A stretch of 64,000 bases of DNA, from NCBI GenBank assembly GCA_023653785.1, contig JAMKCH010007111.1, forward strand, positions 1 to 64,000, in the 5' to 3' direction. The notes below the pieces were generated by a model. The model had not been told where the DNA came from and made no database searches. It saw only the letters and a program-made list of their open reading frames with translations. The position numbers and the translations under genes were made by a program. This stretch comes from Ophioderma brevispina. Its lineage: Eukaryota; Echinodermata; Ophiuroidea; Amphilepidida; Ophiodermatidae. Shown here piece after piece: positions 1 to 11,757 of the stretch (its first letter is position 1; each line of letters opens with the position of its first letter).

Positions 1-841
1 TCGGACAGTAAACAATAAAATGAGATGATCAATTGAAATACACTGTAGGCTGTATATTGTCTTTTGGTCAAGACATAGTCACCTCATTAACTTTACTCAT
101 TTCATTCCTTTCTTTCCGTATTTCAGATTACATTAGCTCTTAGCTAAAATTTATTTATGTTTCGTTCTTTTCGTTCCACATTTTCGAATTTTTTGCTAAA
201 TGACAGTAAATAGACCCTGCATGATTGCCCAGGACGCCCCTAATACTCTTTTCAAATTGCCTTTCCATCTTATCATCCGCACCCCGAGGTTCAGATCACC
301 CATTTTCTACAATTATGTCACTAGAGAACTTTGTTCTGTCCATATGCTTAAGGATCTTCGCATACTCCACGTAAATGTTAATTGAAGAGGTTCGGTTTTG
401 GCACGGTTGATTTGTACAGTCACTTAACATTTGATCTAAACCTGAGGCAAGCAATGCACAGTTTACAGAAAGTCGTCCTTAGGACATCGTATAATTAAGT
501 CTTATGTATGTCCACATTTGTGTAAGCACTTTACTGACAATTCATAAGTATAGCGAGCTCCCTCGGGTTAAAATAGCTAATAGACGTTGATAGTGAAATC
601 CCAAAGGGGTAGTTTTAGCTGGTACAATTCTTAAGGCATTAAGAGGACTGTCAAATTCCTCTAGATTTGTCTAGTTTTGAATCCATTATCTTTGAAAGGA
701 GGTGGAACGAGCACACGTTTAACAATGTAAATGCTTTTCCTGAGGCGTTATGTAGATTAAATATTTGGTTTATTTAGTAACAGTAGGAATCTTTCCAGGT
801 CAGTATAACACTCGGTAAACCACAAATTCATAAAAACAATG

Positions 842-861
842 TTTTTTTTTTTTTTTTTTTT
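842..861. repeat. Poly-T tract (20 nt)
   Basis: An uninterrupted run of T sits exactly where copy B carries its 2.1 kb AGGTCA array. In copy B the same left flank is followed by a shorter T-run. The tract is either the scar of a deletion or the site used by the array insertion. Confidence 0.9.
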
Positions 862-1088
862 GGTCACATTTTTCACTGTATCATACTGAGTTCCCGGCAA
901 ATGCCATCTCCCAAAGTTACGTGCAGTTATGATATTTGTGTTTTCTGTTATGGAATTGGAACATCATTGTCCATTCCATTTGCAACAAACTCTTTGTTCT
1001 CTGCTGCGACTTGAAAAACAATGAACACCAAACAACGATACTTGAGTCGGCTTAAAAACTCAAACACCACAATTATAAACAGGGAAAT

Positions 1089-1867
1089 AACATCACGCAA
1101 TAACATCTTGAACAAACTCACTGGCACAAGATGGGGTGCTCGCCCAAATACCCTAAAATCGACGGCACTTGCCTTGTGTGCTACTCATGTGCAGAGTATG
1201 ATTGCCCTGTATGGGAAAGATCAACCCATGCTAAGAAGCTCGATTCAGCGTTAAATGCCTCCTGCCGCCTTATCACCGGATGCCTCCGTCAAACATTAAC
1301 GGAAAACGTATACATCCTAGCAGGAATTGCTCCACCTGACATCCGTCGTAGCGTAGCGAGCATGCAAGAGCGTAGTTGCCAAGTATCTAATGTGAAGCAC
1401 CCTATGTCTGGACTATAACCTGCACTGCTGCCGACCCGCCTCAATCCAGAGAAAGAGTTTCTTAGCAAAGTCCAACCTCTTGAAACAGTCTCTAAGAGGG
1501 TCGCCTTGTGGAAAGAAAGACTTGCCACCAACCAAGTAGCATCTATTGGTATTGAACCCGGTGACCATCTCCCACCTGGAGCTGACTCCTCTTGGGCTAA
1601 ATGGCAATGATCAACATATTGAGAACCAGAATTGGCCGATCTAAGGTTTCCTTACAGAAGTGGGGCTACCTGAAAGCAGATCAGGACACTACATAAGGTT
1701 GTGGAACAGCACCACAGACAATGGAACATCTCTTGGTCTGCCCACTCCTGGAGCAACAATGCACAGACAAGGACCTTGCGGAATTCGGTGAAACAGCCAG
1801 ACGTTATACCCATCTCTTGCTGGATCATATTTTGAGAACCACTGTGTTTGGACACGATAAGAAGAAG
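1089..1867 (+). mobile_element. 5'-truncated LINE fragment, C-terminal end of ORF2 (Jockey/CR1-like)
   Basis: Plus-strand translation across two frames gives the region after the reverse transcriptase: LNKLTGTRWGA, then CPVWERSTHAKKLDSALNAS, CRLITGCLR, ENVYILAGIAPPDIRRSVA, and near 1,665-1,735 a zinc-binding-like tail with CG..PQTMEHLLVCPLL. A stop and a frameshift show that it is dead. The piece is flanked by an 11-bp direct repeat AACAGGGAAAT at 1,078-1,088 and 1,868-1,878. Copy B has only one version of that site (34,378-34,388), as expected for an empty site. The type of LINE is inferred from general motif resemblance; the family is not resolved. Confidence 0.85.
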
Positions 1868-2057
1868 AACAGGGAAATTAGCACTAGCTAAAATATTCTC
1901 CGAGCGATTCTCCATCATTGATGCTGATAACAGTTATTATGAATATTCACAATTTGCAGACGAAAAGGTGTAAACATTTTTGGACCACTCTGTACGTAGG
2001 TTGTCCTTTCGTCGATTAGTGCAAGAAATTTAAATAAAATAATGGCTTGACCTCAAA

Positions 2058-2389
2058 ATAATCGGAACAGAAACAAACTTGGTGTTGTTATACTTAGAAA
2101 TGATGAGAGAATAATATATTAAAAGTCTAGAAGTATAAGTAGCAGGGAACATGCATTTGAAGGGAGGCAAGGTCTGTACAGGGGGAAATATAAAGTAGGT
2201 GCAATTGTCCTGAAATCTATGCCATCATTTTGGCCATATCCTAAGGATTAAAAAAAGTAGTTCAATAGCTACAGGGCAATAAAGGGTCAAGGTCATCCTG
2301 GGGTAACATTTTCAGAATGCTCCGATTTATTTTACAAACTTGTCCCGAATTCTTCATATTCATGTAGTCCGAAAGGACCAGGGAATATA
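2058..2389. repeat. Copy-A-specific block (about 330 bp)
   Basis: Copy B passes directly from the left to the right flank of this block, sharing a short AATA/ATA overlap, so it was either inserted in A or deleted from B. There are no clear terminal repeats. The segment near 2,283-2,350 (GGTCAAGGTCATCC, then a CTCCGATT motif) resembles the AGGTCA-type array found in copy B at 32,110-34,225. No gene is seen. Confidence 0.6.
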
Positions 2390-3455
2390 ATACACTATTT
2401 CACCATGTCACGTGATAAGAGGTCAAAATGTGGTCAACATATCCTATGGGATCATTAATACTCCACTTCTAATTTACATACTAAAATGTCAAGTGCAGAG
2501 CAAATATGCATTTTCTGTTATAAGATATTAACAGACAAACAATTCAAGGGTTGTTTCGTCAAAATCAGAGCACTCTGAAATAATTTTCCCAATATGACCT
2601 TGAACTGTTATGAGCATATAATCCTGAAACTAATGATAGTGTATATGTATGGCAAACTATACCCTTTTTAATCCTCATGACCAGATGAATACTTATGTTT
2701 AACTTTTGACCACTGTACAATGTTCCCCATTATTTATTTTTACTTTTGACACATTATTCTGTGACAATTTAGAAGTATGATAACACAAAAATTGTTTCCG
2801 TTGCAATTTGTAGCTCCAAAATCAGCATCGCTGTACTGCAATGAAGTTAAATTCATTTTAACTGGATTTGTAATGCGTTGAGTTGCCAAAAAATCGATAT
2901 ATCAGCAATGCAGTGCAGCGTGGTATGAACGGACCTTAAGCTGAGCAAGCACAACAGCTTTATAAAGTTTGTATCAAAGTGTAACTCCGATAGCAATTTA
3001 CAAAACTGATAAATGAAATAAGTAAGACGAACGGTATATTATTGATGTTTCGTTTCATTTTAAATACGTGCATTGATTGATATTGCAACTTGAAAGCCCA
3101 AAGTTTTTACCATTGTTATTTTTGGTGGATACTAAGAGCACTTTGCTGACCCAAGATTGACATTGCGGAACACCAAACTCAGCACTGGCAAAACTTCACA
3201 GATAATTACCAAAGTTAGATGTTTAAAATTCACATAGACTTGTTGGATTCACGTGAATAAAAATACCCTCATTAAGACAACCAGCATTTATTACTTGAGA
3301 AAAAGTACTCAGTAACTTAATTTAACTTGTCAGAGTTATTGTCCGATCTATTTTGCAACATTTGATTGCAATTAATGTACACTCTGTCACAGTAACAAAA
3401 CGCCCTTCGTACTTCACTGCATCTTCATTGCGGGGTGAGTTACCATGGTTGCCTT

Positions 3456-4474
3456 TTTGACAGTTAGACATTATTTTATTCACACCTCATCTTCCATGAT
3501 TATACATTAATGACAATACAGTAACGTTATCGAATTGTAGTGTTTAAACAATGGGAGAATTATACAGTGTATATGCAGTTTACTATAATGAATACAATAA
3601 GCATCCCAATTTAAATCTATAATAATTATATATCATTATTACGTGAGTTGTAATACAGTTAAGATTTGGTCATTTAAACACAAACGATTATAGAAAGATA
3701 TAATAAATGTTGAAATGATAATAATGAGTATGGGGAAGATGTGTGTGGGAGAGGCCATTAAGATCAAATGAACTTTAAGATTGACCCCACCCAGTAGAAA
3801 GTGGGACTTATTGTGGGCCATCAAAGGCGGGACAAAAAACAAAACAAGACCAGACAAAACAAACCAGGACAGGACCGGGGGTACAGGAAGTGATTGTCAA
3901 TAATGTGTATAATATCAGGGTATAAAACATAACAGTAGAGGAGAAGTAATGAGTGCTATATCGGGAAGAGTGCAGCAGAATAAGCACAACGAACTGGGGC
4001 CTAATAGAATGTTAATAGGCCAAGTTGTTTGGCGGCAGCTACGGTGTACCGATTTAAAATTTGAATAGTATTATATAAATGTAAAACCGGAGTAATGGTA
4101 TGTAATTTATGCAATGGAAGTTATGGTAAATTAAGCGGGTGATGTACATAAAACAAGGAAAAACCAAAAAGTAAAGAGGATATACGTAATTAGTATTTGG
4201 AAATAAGTTGACTTTTAAATTTGATTTAAATTTATTGACTGCATTTGATGATTTTAAATTTTGGTCAAGGGAATTCCATATCCTAGGACCGGAATTTTTG
4301 ATTGAGTATTTAGTTAAGTTTCAAAGTTGGTTTAATTGGAATAAAATTGTTGGCATGTCTAGTGTTATATTTATGAATATCTTTGTGTTTATAGAAGAAG
4401 TTTTCAAATGATTTGGGAAGGTTATTGTTAACATAACGGTACATGAAGATTGCTGTTGGAAGCTTATTTATATC
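3456..4474 (-). mobile_element. 5'-truncated LINE 3' end (CR1/Jockey-like C-terminus plus 3' UTR)
   Basis: The minus strand from about 4,470 down to 4,190 reads continuously as a LINE ORF2 C-terminus: NKLPTAIFMYRYVNNNLPKS, then a HKYNTRHANNF segment, then KNSGPRIWNSLDQNLKSS and NKFKSNLKVNLF. The pattern YNTR followed by IWNSL and a final FK..LK stretch is characteristic of CR1/L2/Jockey-type elements. About 0.75 kb of AT-rich 3' UTR follows down to about 3,456. Copy B lacks the whole block. Target-site duplications were not resolved because the flanks have drifted. Confidence 0.85.
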
Positions 4475-5230
4475 GAACCCAGTTCCTACTCAAAAACTGC
4501 ATCGCTGTACTGCAATGAAGGTAAATTCATTCTAACTGGATTTGCAGTTAATTAACACTTAAAATGTTATCACTAAGATAAGACTATAAGCGGTTATGCA
4601 CCGGAACGTTCTCAAAGCTTCAAAACACAGGAAATAACATATATGGAAGGGTAATCACTTTACTATCCTAACAATCAGCATTGTGATGGAAAGTATTCAA
4701 CATATCGATCAAACCTAATGAGTTTGGAAATCACATAATTGAATCCATAGTTTCTACTAACCAAGGTAAAAAATGAAATGCAATAGTTAATAATTACTAT
4801 CAACAATTGATATTATCCCGCTGTTAGCTCTAGAATCGTTCAATAACTTAGCAGAACGTGTCATTATAACCAAAGAAGTGAGCTAGCTCGAAAGTGATGG
4901 ATTTATTGAAGTGCGATGAATTAGAAGTACCTTATTGATAGAGTACACTGAAAATTACTTTGATGGCTTATCAAACAAAGTCGCACTTGTTCCACGGGAA
5001 CGCAATGAATAAAAAAGTCACATTTTTTGTTTGTCAAATTGCTTGATATCTGATCAATACAGTACGACTTGCTATGTAAAAGTGCTTTCGTGAATTTCAA
5101 TATTTAATGCGTTAATCCCGTGTGAGTAATTTGCGGCTTTTCATTAGAAATTATTATGTGAAAACACCTTGTAAAAGAAACAAATCAGATGTGATATTGC
5201 TTTAATGCTCAATGGAAAAAAAGGTTGCCG

Positions 5231-5368
5231 CAGTAGTGTAGTAGTAGTAGTAGTAGTAGAAGCAGTAGTAGTAGTAGAAGCAGTAGTAGTAGTAGTGTAG
5301 TAGTAGTAGTAGTAGTACAGTAGTAGTAGTAGTAGTAGTGTAGTAGTAGTAGTAGTAGTCGTAGTAGG
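5231..5368. repeat. TAG/GTA trinucleotide microsatellite
   Basis: This is a nearly pure GTA/TAG repeat with a few interruptions. Copy B holds the same locus at 38,535-39,150, where it is about 4.5 times longer and mixed with CAG. On the minus strand it reads as meaningless poly-Tyr/Thr. Confidence 0.95.
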
Positions 5369-6059
5369 AATTTAATGTAGGGCTCTGATTCGAATCAGCA
5401 GTTTTTGCAACAATAATACCATGCAATAAGTATTTTGGGTTGCAGCGGCTATTCATGAATTTGCTTCGGTTTCAGTGCCATTCTTTACAAAAACTATTCC
5501 AATGATAATATTGACATTCTCACCAAAAATAGTGTTAAAGTGACGTCATTCTACATTAGCTGCAAGCCGTTTACCATGGTAACCTAGGCGTCACAATAAA
5601 ATGATATGAATCAACCTTTTGAGCCACAATCTGTCTCATATATAGCTATATATACAGCGCTCAATGCAAATTGTTTGAAAAGAAATAACTACAAAATTAA
5701 ATTGAAATGATCGGATCTTACTAGATGAAATACGAAAACTACGGATATGGACACAACACAGAGGGACAACATGGATTACACGTGAAAACGCATGACTGAC
5801 CGATCAGCTTGTTTACTTAAGATTCAGGGCCTCATCCAGGGATATGAAATCAGAAACGGTACACTCTGGTCATAGTTGTAAACAAGTTGCCGAACTCTCT
5901 TTCTCTCAGTTCGCACTCCGCAAATCGGTGTATAACAGTACAGTGGCATAAGAAGATTACTTTATAATGAGCCAAATGTTTCATGCGGTTGAAGACAAGA
6001 TAAACACACACACACAAACGTTGTATGTCCGAAAGATTCAAGTAAAGCACAGAAATGAA

Positions 6060-6559
6060 ACTTTATGTGAAATGTGTTACCATTATGCTGCGTATTTTAT
6101 TCTTAAAAATAAGCGATGAGAATGTGGCTCTGTCAGAACATAATGAATTTATAATTCTTGCTCAAAGCCTTAACATATCAACTTTTTTTCTCAATGATAA
6201 AACACTTACTCTGATGATAACAGGTATATTTACTACGCCTGCAGTTTCAAAATTTATTAATTTAGTCTTCAGTATAAGCAATAGTATTCAGTATGTCCAA
6301 CAAATCTGATTATCGTGGGAATCGAACCAGAACCGCTCGATCGATCTTTTACCGTGCTGACGGTTCAGTGCCTTAGACTGCCCGGTCACCTCAACTTCAT
6401 TAAGAAGAGTTCAATGTTGAGCAAAAATGAGGGTATACATTCACCTGTAAACAGAACCCAACTAAAAGGAAGTGGGCATTGAACCCTGTATATGCCTACT
6501 GCACTGCATAATAAAAGCTTAAGGCATCAAAAACACTTTGAGAAGACTATAACAAGTTT
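6060..6559. repeat. Copy-A-specific insert of about 0.5 kb
   Basis: Copy B joins the flanks of this block directly (39,795 to about 39,850). The insert is AT-rich and holds the tRNA-like sequence at 6,308-6,395. A tRNA-headed SINE is plausible, but terminal direct repeats are not evident. The short open frame at 6,055-6,309 has no recognisable domain. Confidence 0.55.
6308..6395 (-). pseudogene. tRNA-Leu-like sequence (SINE head or tRNA pseudogene)
   Basis: On the minus strand a box-A-like stretch TGACCGGGCAGTCTAAGG and a perfect box B GGTTCGATTCC are separated by a spacing that allows a long variable arm, as in class II (Leu-type) tRNAs. The acceptor ends do not pair properly (GTTGAGG-like against GATAATC), so this is not a functional tRNA. 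It lies inside the copy-A-only insert, which favours a retroposed tRNA-derived sequence. Confidence 0.6.
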
Positions 6560-7504
6560 GTGAACATGCACAAAGAGAGTCCATAGAGATTAATTGGCAA
6601 AACTTTTAAGAGAAACTTCTTAGAATCTTGGCACTTGCTAATTAATTCAGATCTACTGTTCAAAGTAATGGACTTTTCAGAAATGATAAGAAAGTTGGCA
6701 ACGTCAATTGAAGCATTGGAGTGTGGTTTGATTGTTTCAGAATTGACCATTGGATGCCATGTTCAATGTCATTATCTTTAAGATACCAGATATATTTAAT
6801 TAGTGCAGTTTGTTTCATGTCGTGGTATGCTATGTCAATTCCCCAGAATTGGATTAAATGCGTTATATGGATATTTTAACTTTAATGCAAGGTCGCGGCC
6901 TGTGCAACCTGATTGCATGAAGCAATACAGCATAGCGCCACCAATTTCGATCTTGCTTGCTTTGAATTGAAATGAAGCTTGCGACCTGATTGGAGGATTG
7001 CGGCATAAAAATGTCCGCGAGAGCCTGAGATTTTGAACTCTAGTTTGATTCTATGATTCGTCGAGAGCAGATCACTTCGAATAATGTTTGTTGAATTAAT
7101 TATATCTCTGAGCTGGAATCAAGCATAAATGATGAGACTAATAACTTTACCTTATGACGAATTAAATTAAATCATAAAAGGAGAAGGACAACATAATATG
7201 CTTTGTGTCAACGGAGTTTTCTCTACCAAGTCTCCTAATTTCTGTCAGGAAGTCCTCTTATGTTTACCTGCTCAGACTCGTGAATTGAAAGACGATTTAT
7301 AATTATTCCACCTGTTTTTTTAATGTAGTTTCACTAGGCTAATATAAATCTAAAGTCTTCTTGATCGGCAGTGACAGTAACAGTACCAATTTAAATCTGT
7401 CGCCTACCAAGCTACGTATTGACTTACACCATCATGATGTGCACAGCACGAATACTGTTGATACCACATTACAGTTGATACCACGTTTACATACATATGG
7501 GAGG

Positions 7505-7705
7505 GCTAGTTGGAGTTGGCGTAACGGTCAGACGCTCACCTTTTACCAATGCGACCCGGGTTTGGTTCCCGGTCGAGCCAGTCGTATGTGAATATGGTTG
7601 CCGATCCATACTCATCTTCGCAGGTTTTCTCCGAGAACGTCTGTTTTCTCTTACATCTAAAATCGAACTTGTCTTTAGTCTCTTATTAAAGACCATATCT
7701 TTTTC
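7505..7705 (+). mobile_element. tRNA-derived SINE
   Basis: A tRNA-like head carries a box-A-like TTGGCGTAACGGTCAGACG (7,516-7,534) and a box-B-like GGTTTGGTTCC (7,559-7,569). The body has GCAGGTTTTCTCCGAGAACG, which resembles the conserved body seen after tRNA heads in many invertebrate SINEs (recalled, not searched). Copy B continues past the corresponding point without it. The 3' end and target-site duplication are not clear. Confidence 0.65.
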
Positions 7706-8572
7706 GGGTATGTTTTGTAAAATAATCTATTCTTCCAATGATCTAAACTAAGTCGCTTTAACTCGTAAGCTCTGGATTTTCCTTTTCACTTGCTTTTATA
7801 GCCCACTACAAAACATTTAAAATAAAATACATATAAAAAAATACAGCGTAACCAAACGCATTCGTCGCCTCGCGGTTTGTGAATGAGCCAAAGGTCACTT
7901 GAGTTCAAAAAGGTCACATGAGTCACCATAATTGGGGACACATCCAAGGGCCAAGTTAACGAGGGTTTACATTTGTGATGTTCTTTTGTAAAATTGCACA
8001 CGGCAGCCATGGCGGAATAAAGCAAGCATAAGAAATGGAGCCACACAAGTACACCTCAGTTAGCAAAGACAGACAGATACTCACAACTAAAGGTTCATGA
8101 TACTACTCTGGGGCACAGGGTGGCGGCGCACTACGTTTTGTGTATCCCGCGAAATCCCCACGGTTAATCGGCATTTGAGAGGTTATCCCTTTACGGTGTT
8201 TGAAATACTTGTATCACGTGATAAAATGTAGAAATAAAGTAGTAGAAATAAACCGGCTTAGTTTAATAGCAAACTATAGTGAAATATGTATTGTTTGATA
8301 AACATATCAAAATCGATTAAATTAATGCAGTGTGAAGCGACTTAATGTTAGTATAAATTAGATATTAACCCTTAGGAGATTGCATTTGGATACTTGAGCA
8401 TGTTATAGTTTGGATAAATTATGTCAGTTAAAACTGCCATGCAATGGAATGTTGTGTGAAAGTGTCAATGTTCTTAAATGCATACTAGGAAGATTGCAAG
8501 AATATGACCACTCTTAAATGAATTGAACTATATTAGAATATAACGGATATAAAGACTTTCATTTGAACACTA

Positions 8573-8888
8573 CAGACTGTCCCAATAAAAACTATACAAT
8601 CAAACTAAAAATTATTGAATTGAATTTCCCAATGCTATACGTATTTATTATTATAAAGTTATAAATTATGTCATCTCACAAGAAGCAACACTTTATACCT
8701 ACTTTTTATTTTTAATTTTCAATAAAGAATGATTTGAAGGTGATTTGCAATGGCAACTTTGTTGATATCAGGATAGCCGAGACTGGCCCAAGAGGTTTTT
8801 CAACTGTCTCAGATAATTAGCTATAACTCCTGAACCAGATCCCCAAAAAATTAATCTTTGATTGTATAGTTTTTTGGGGGACAGTCTG
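8573..8888. mobile_element. Mariner-type MITE, 316 bp
   Basis: The terminal inverted repeats begin CAGACTGTCCC and end GGGGGACAGTCTG, with further pairing through ACTATACAATCAAA, and are flanked by TA on both sides (8,571-8,572 and 8,889-8,890). TA flanks are characteristic of the Tc1/mariner superfamily. There is no transposase. The internal sequence from about 8,640 to 8,850 matches 57,310-57,545 inside the longer relative at 56,603-57,675, so this is probably a deletion derivative. Confidence 0.85.
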
Positions 8889-9049
8889 TATTATGTTCAA
8901 AAGTGACCAATACATGCTCAAATGGTGTCCGTGTGTTCAAAAACTGCTAAAGATATGTGCATATTCTGCATTTTTACTCCAATTTGATCGATCACTGGAT
9001 CATATTTTATTTCTTCAAGGGGCATTTCGTGATCCATAGCCTCGCCTCC

Positions 9050-9640
9050 CCCGACTCATCTAAAAAGTTGAGATTATCATCTGAACAGTTGGCCCGAGTA
9101 TGTGTGCCTAATCTTACGTGCAAATTCGATCTACTCTGGAACTACTACTACTACTAAACCAAAGTTTTAAATCCGGTTTTATCCCCGTCAACGGGGGTGG
9201 CCGGATTCACCTCACATTTGCAGCAACCGCCCTGACTCATTCCTTCCATTTCACCCGATTCAATGCATCCTCCATCCTCAACCCAACCCTCCTACTCTCC
9301 TCCTCCACTTGTTTCTCTTCATGTCTTTCTTGGGACGTCCCCTCCTCCTCAAACCGCCCACCTCCAACTCAAAAGCCCTTCTTAACACATGCTCATCATC
9401 CTTCCTCAACACATGCCCATACCAACGTACACTATTCGCCTTCGCCAACCGGTCCACCGCCTCATCCAAACCCAACATCTGCATCAAGTCCTCAGTCTTC
9501 ATCCTGTCCATCAACGTCACACCACACATCGCTCTCATCATTGCTCTCTCTGTCCTCCTCACAATCCCCTTCTCATTTTCACTCAGACACCACGTCTCAC
9601 TCCCATACAGTATCACTGATCTCACACAACTCTTTGAAAT
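9050..9640 (-). mobile_element. RTE-like LINE tail: reverse-transcriptase C-terminus and 3' UTR
   Basis: The minus strand from 9,625 reads MRSVILYGSETWCLSENEKG, then RRTERAMMRAMCGVTLMDR, TEDLMQMLGLDEAVDRLAKA, SVRWYGHVLRKDDEHVLRRA and a basic RRRGRPKKD stretch, followed by WKEMV-type sequence interrupted by stops. This YGSETW...LRRTERAMLRAMCG...RWYGHVLR pattern is a common C-terminus of animal endonuclease/reverse-transcriptase LINEs. The element is 5'-truncated and dead. The related fragment at 52,690-52,890 shares its 3' end. The long plus-strand frame across it is an antisense shadow. Confidence 0.88.
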
Positions 9641-9654
9641 TTGTTAATTTTTGT

Positions 9655-9680
9655 ATTTCTGTCCGTAAACGGACAGAAAT
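9655..9680. other. Perfect 12-bp-arm hairpin
   Basis: The arms ATTTCTGTCCGT (9,655-9,666) and ACGGACAGAAAT (9,669-9,680) are exact reverse complements around a 2-nt loop, immediately next to the truncated 5' edge of the LINE tail. Confidence 0.8.
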
Positions 9681-9884
9681 TACAACACAGAGACCTATGG
9701 AGCACCATCATACAAACATTTACTCATAATATCAAAACGCTCTGTCGGAATCAACTTAAATTTTTGAGATTACGTTTTCTCAGGATATGTTTTCTATATA
9801 AAGAAAACATGTATTGTTAGTATTAAAAAATGCACCTTTAATAAGGTGCATAGTGTTTAGGTTGGCTATTGTCACCTATGCATA

Positions 9885-10200
9885 TAAACAACGTTTGATT
9901 TGATTTTATTTTATTCAGCATATCAACCATAGCATCAATACAAACAATTATTGCACATGATAAATAACAACATACAATAGCTATATTGAAATACATGCAG
10001 AAGATAAGCCAATGATAACCCTTTAAGCTTAAAACTTATTTCCAAATGGGTCCTTTTATATACACCTTAAAATTACAACGATAAAAATTTAAAAAGTAAT
10101 ACATCAAACAAAAACACAGAACACACAAGAAACAAAATTATAATATATTTTGCATCATTTGGTTTAAGAGGTGAGCCTTGGTGTTTTTTTTTTTAAATTG
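9885..10200 (-). repeat. Copy-A-specific AT-rich block, possible LINE 3' UTR
   Basis: Copy B lacks this block. Read on the minus strand it would end in AATAAAATAAAATCAAATCA, which looks like the short tandem tail of a non-LTR element. No protein motif is present, so the assignment is tentative. Confidence 0.35.
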
Positions 10201-10908
10201 TATTTCAGCGATTTGGATTTAAGAGATATGTTATCAAGATACTATACTAGTTTGTGTGATATTGTGCCTCGGGATAATCTCCCGCCGATGGAACAACATC
10301 AAACGCATACACAAACTTTCTATTTTTAATACGCTTCATACAAACCTTTTAAACTGCTTTACTTTTATATCATAATAGACATTATCAAAATGCGAAGTTC
10401 AAAGAAGACCCAGTTATAGAGATACTTAGGTCGGAATAACAATGCAATGGAATAAATGCTCTGAATTTATACTCTTTACTATAGTTTCTTTGAAGCAATA
10501 CTTGGCAATTTTCTAAAATTGTGTATGAATCTCAAAAGAAATGCAATTATATGGTAAGTATTTCAACGAAGGTAAAAACAAGGAAACAAATAAGCCAAAA
10601 TGCATTCTATTGGAAACGGGAGCAAACACGGGACGAGATGCCCGTGACATTGTATAATCCATCAAGAACGGATATCGGTCTGCAAAGTTTAGGCGTTTTC
10701 TTTCCGGGAATGGAGCTTTGCGGTAAAAAAAAATAAAAGGAAGAAGTATTTTTTAAACCCCTGAGGTCCGATGTTAAAGGTACCAGAACATAAATAATAA
10801 CGAAAAACATGAGTTATGTATTCGAACATTATGAATTATTGTTAGACGACATATTATGAAAGTTTTACTTCGAAGCATTTTGTGTTCCATTAAGTATCGA
10901 ATGCTTAA

Positions 10909-11203
10909 AGGTCCCAGGAAATGCAAATAGAATTGATGTGGTTTGTGTCAAGTCTACATGGAGGGACTAGAAAGCATTCAATATTTTGGTTGGTGATGAC
11001 ATCATTAGTGAAACTATTGATTTTTCAGAGAGTAATAGAAAATTCCAGGTGACTGGTGTGAATCTATTCATGACACTGACTGAAAATCAATAGTTTCACT
11101 AATGATGTCACTGGTAGTGTATTCTTTTTTCTGGCCCTGTTTATTGGAATGGAATGCCCCGTAAAGATTTGGAGTAGGTTTATCGTCTCAATTCCTGGGA
11201 CCT
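10909..11203. mobile_element. TTAA-flanked MITE, 295 bp
   Basis: The ends are AGGTCCCAGGAAATG and its complement ATTCCTGGGACCT, flanked by TTAA (10,905-10,908 and 11,204-11,207). A strong inner inverted repeat pairs 10,993-11,027 with 11,078-11,113. TTAA target sites are typical of piggyBac- and Kolobok-type elements. Copy B shows a single TTAA at the corresponding point (about 46,385) with no insert. Confidence 0.85.
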
Positions 11204-11510
11204 TTAAATAAAAACGCGTGTACATCCTGTCAGGTCCTTTGTATACATTGATCATATCAACATTACTGGGTTTCACTCTTAAAAGTGTTCAAAGATTTTG
11301 TTTTTAACTACTGCAGTGAGCCATCGCATCAAAATAATATCGGATCAATCTGGAATTGTCACAAAGTAAGATCACCTAAACACCCTTTCTAATACAAAGT
11401 TGTTGGCTAGACCAGTTTTTTGTCTTCATTTTATTGGACACATGGTATACATATACATTATTAAGTGTTTAGCGACTGGGACAAGTATACCACAATGATT
11501 GGAAGCGTTG

Positions 11511-11753
11511 TTATATACCTCATAGATAGATCCTTGCCATCTGATTGGTTAAATGAAAGTCACATGACATGGTATAGTTTCACTATTCTCGCATAAAACG
11601 CGTATAGTACCTTTTTTGCCCGGTATAGTAACTTTCTGCCCGGTATAGTAATTTTTGGACCGGTATAGTAACTCTTTGACCGGTATACTGATTTTCTGCC
11701 CTAGCTGTAGTCTCGTTACTGCATCAGAAAGTATCTCTCTATGAGGTATATAA
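11511..11753. mobile_element. Small TIR element with internal 20-bp tandem repeats
   Basis: The terminal inverted repeats start TTATATACCTCATAGATAG (left) and end CTCTATGAGGTATATAA (right). Inside, five units of exactly 20 bp run from 11,601 to 11,700, four of which begin CGGTATA. No coding capacity is seen. It abuts the hairpin at 11,758-11,920. Confidence 0.75.
11601..11700. repeat. Five tandem 20-bp repeats (CGGTATAGTAA type)
   Basis: Units start at 11,601, 11,621, 11,641, 11,661 and 11,681. The first half of the unit (CGGTATAGTA) is well conserved and the second half varies. Confidence 0.9.
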
Positions 11754-11757
11754 AACA

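Larger units (their letters stand above)
1..10908 (+). repeat. Copy A of a collinear segmental duplication
   Basis: This stretch matches copy B in the same order and orientation. Matching blocks read by eye: A 82-840 with 31,325-32,105; 870-1,088 with 34,215-34,390; 1,879-2,057 with 34,391-34,568; 2,390-3,450 with 34,569-35,660; 4,485-5,230 with 35,675-35,820 plus 37,854-38,480; 5,370-6,055 with 39,150-39,795; 6,560-6,765 with 39,850-40,035; 7,350-7,440 with 41,155-41,245; 8,115-8,350 with 44,150-44,620; 9,735-9,870 with 45,220-45,350; and 10,215-10,908 with 45,375-46,385. The gaps are mobile elements or indels listed separately. The homology is still strong at position 82, so the unit probably starts outside the window. 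No host coding sequence is visible in the shared blocks. Confidence 0.9.

Noticed and set aside
5202..5456. Tyr/Thr-rich minus-strand protein
   Set aside because: It is a translation of the TAG microsatellite.
6308..6395. Functional tRNA-Leu gene
   Set aside because: The acceptor stem does not pair and the sequence sits in a copy-specific insert; kept only as a tRNA-like sequence.
9118..9729. Long plus-strand open frame (about 200 codons, Ser/Pro/His rich)
   Set aside because: It is the antisense shadow of the RTE-like LINE tail, whose conserved motifs are on the minus strand.
11601..11700. CRISPR-like short tandem repeats
   Set aside because: The units are contiguous 20-bp repeats without spacers, inside a TIR element.
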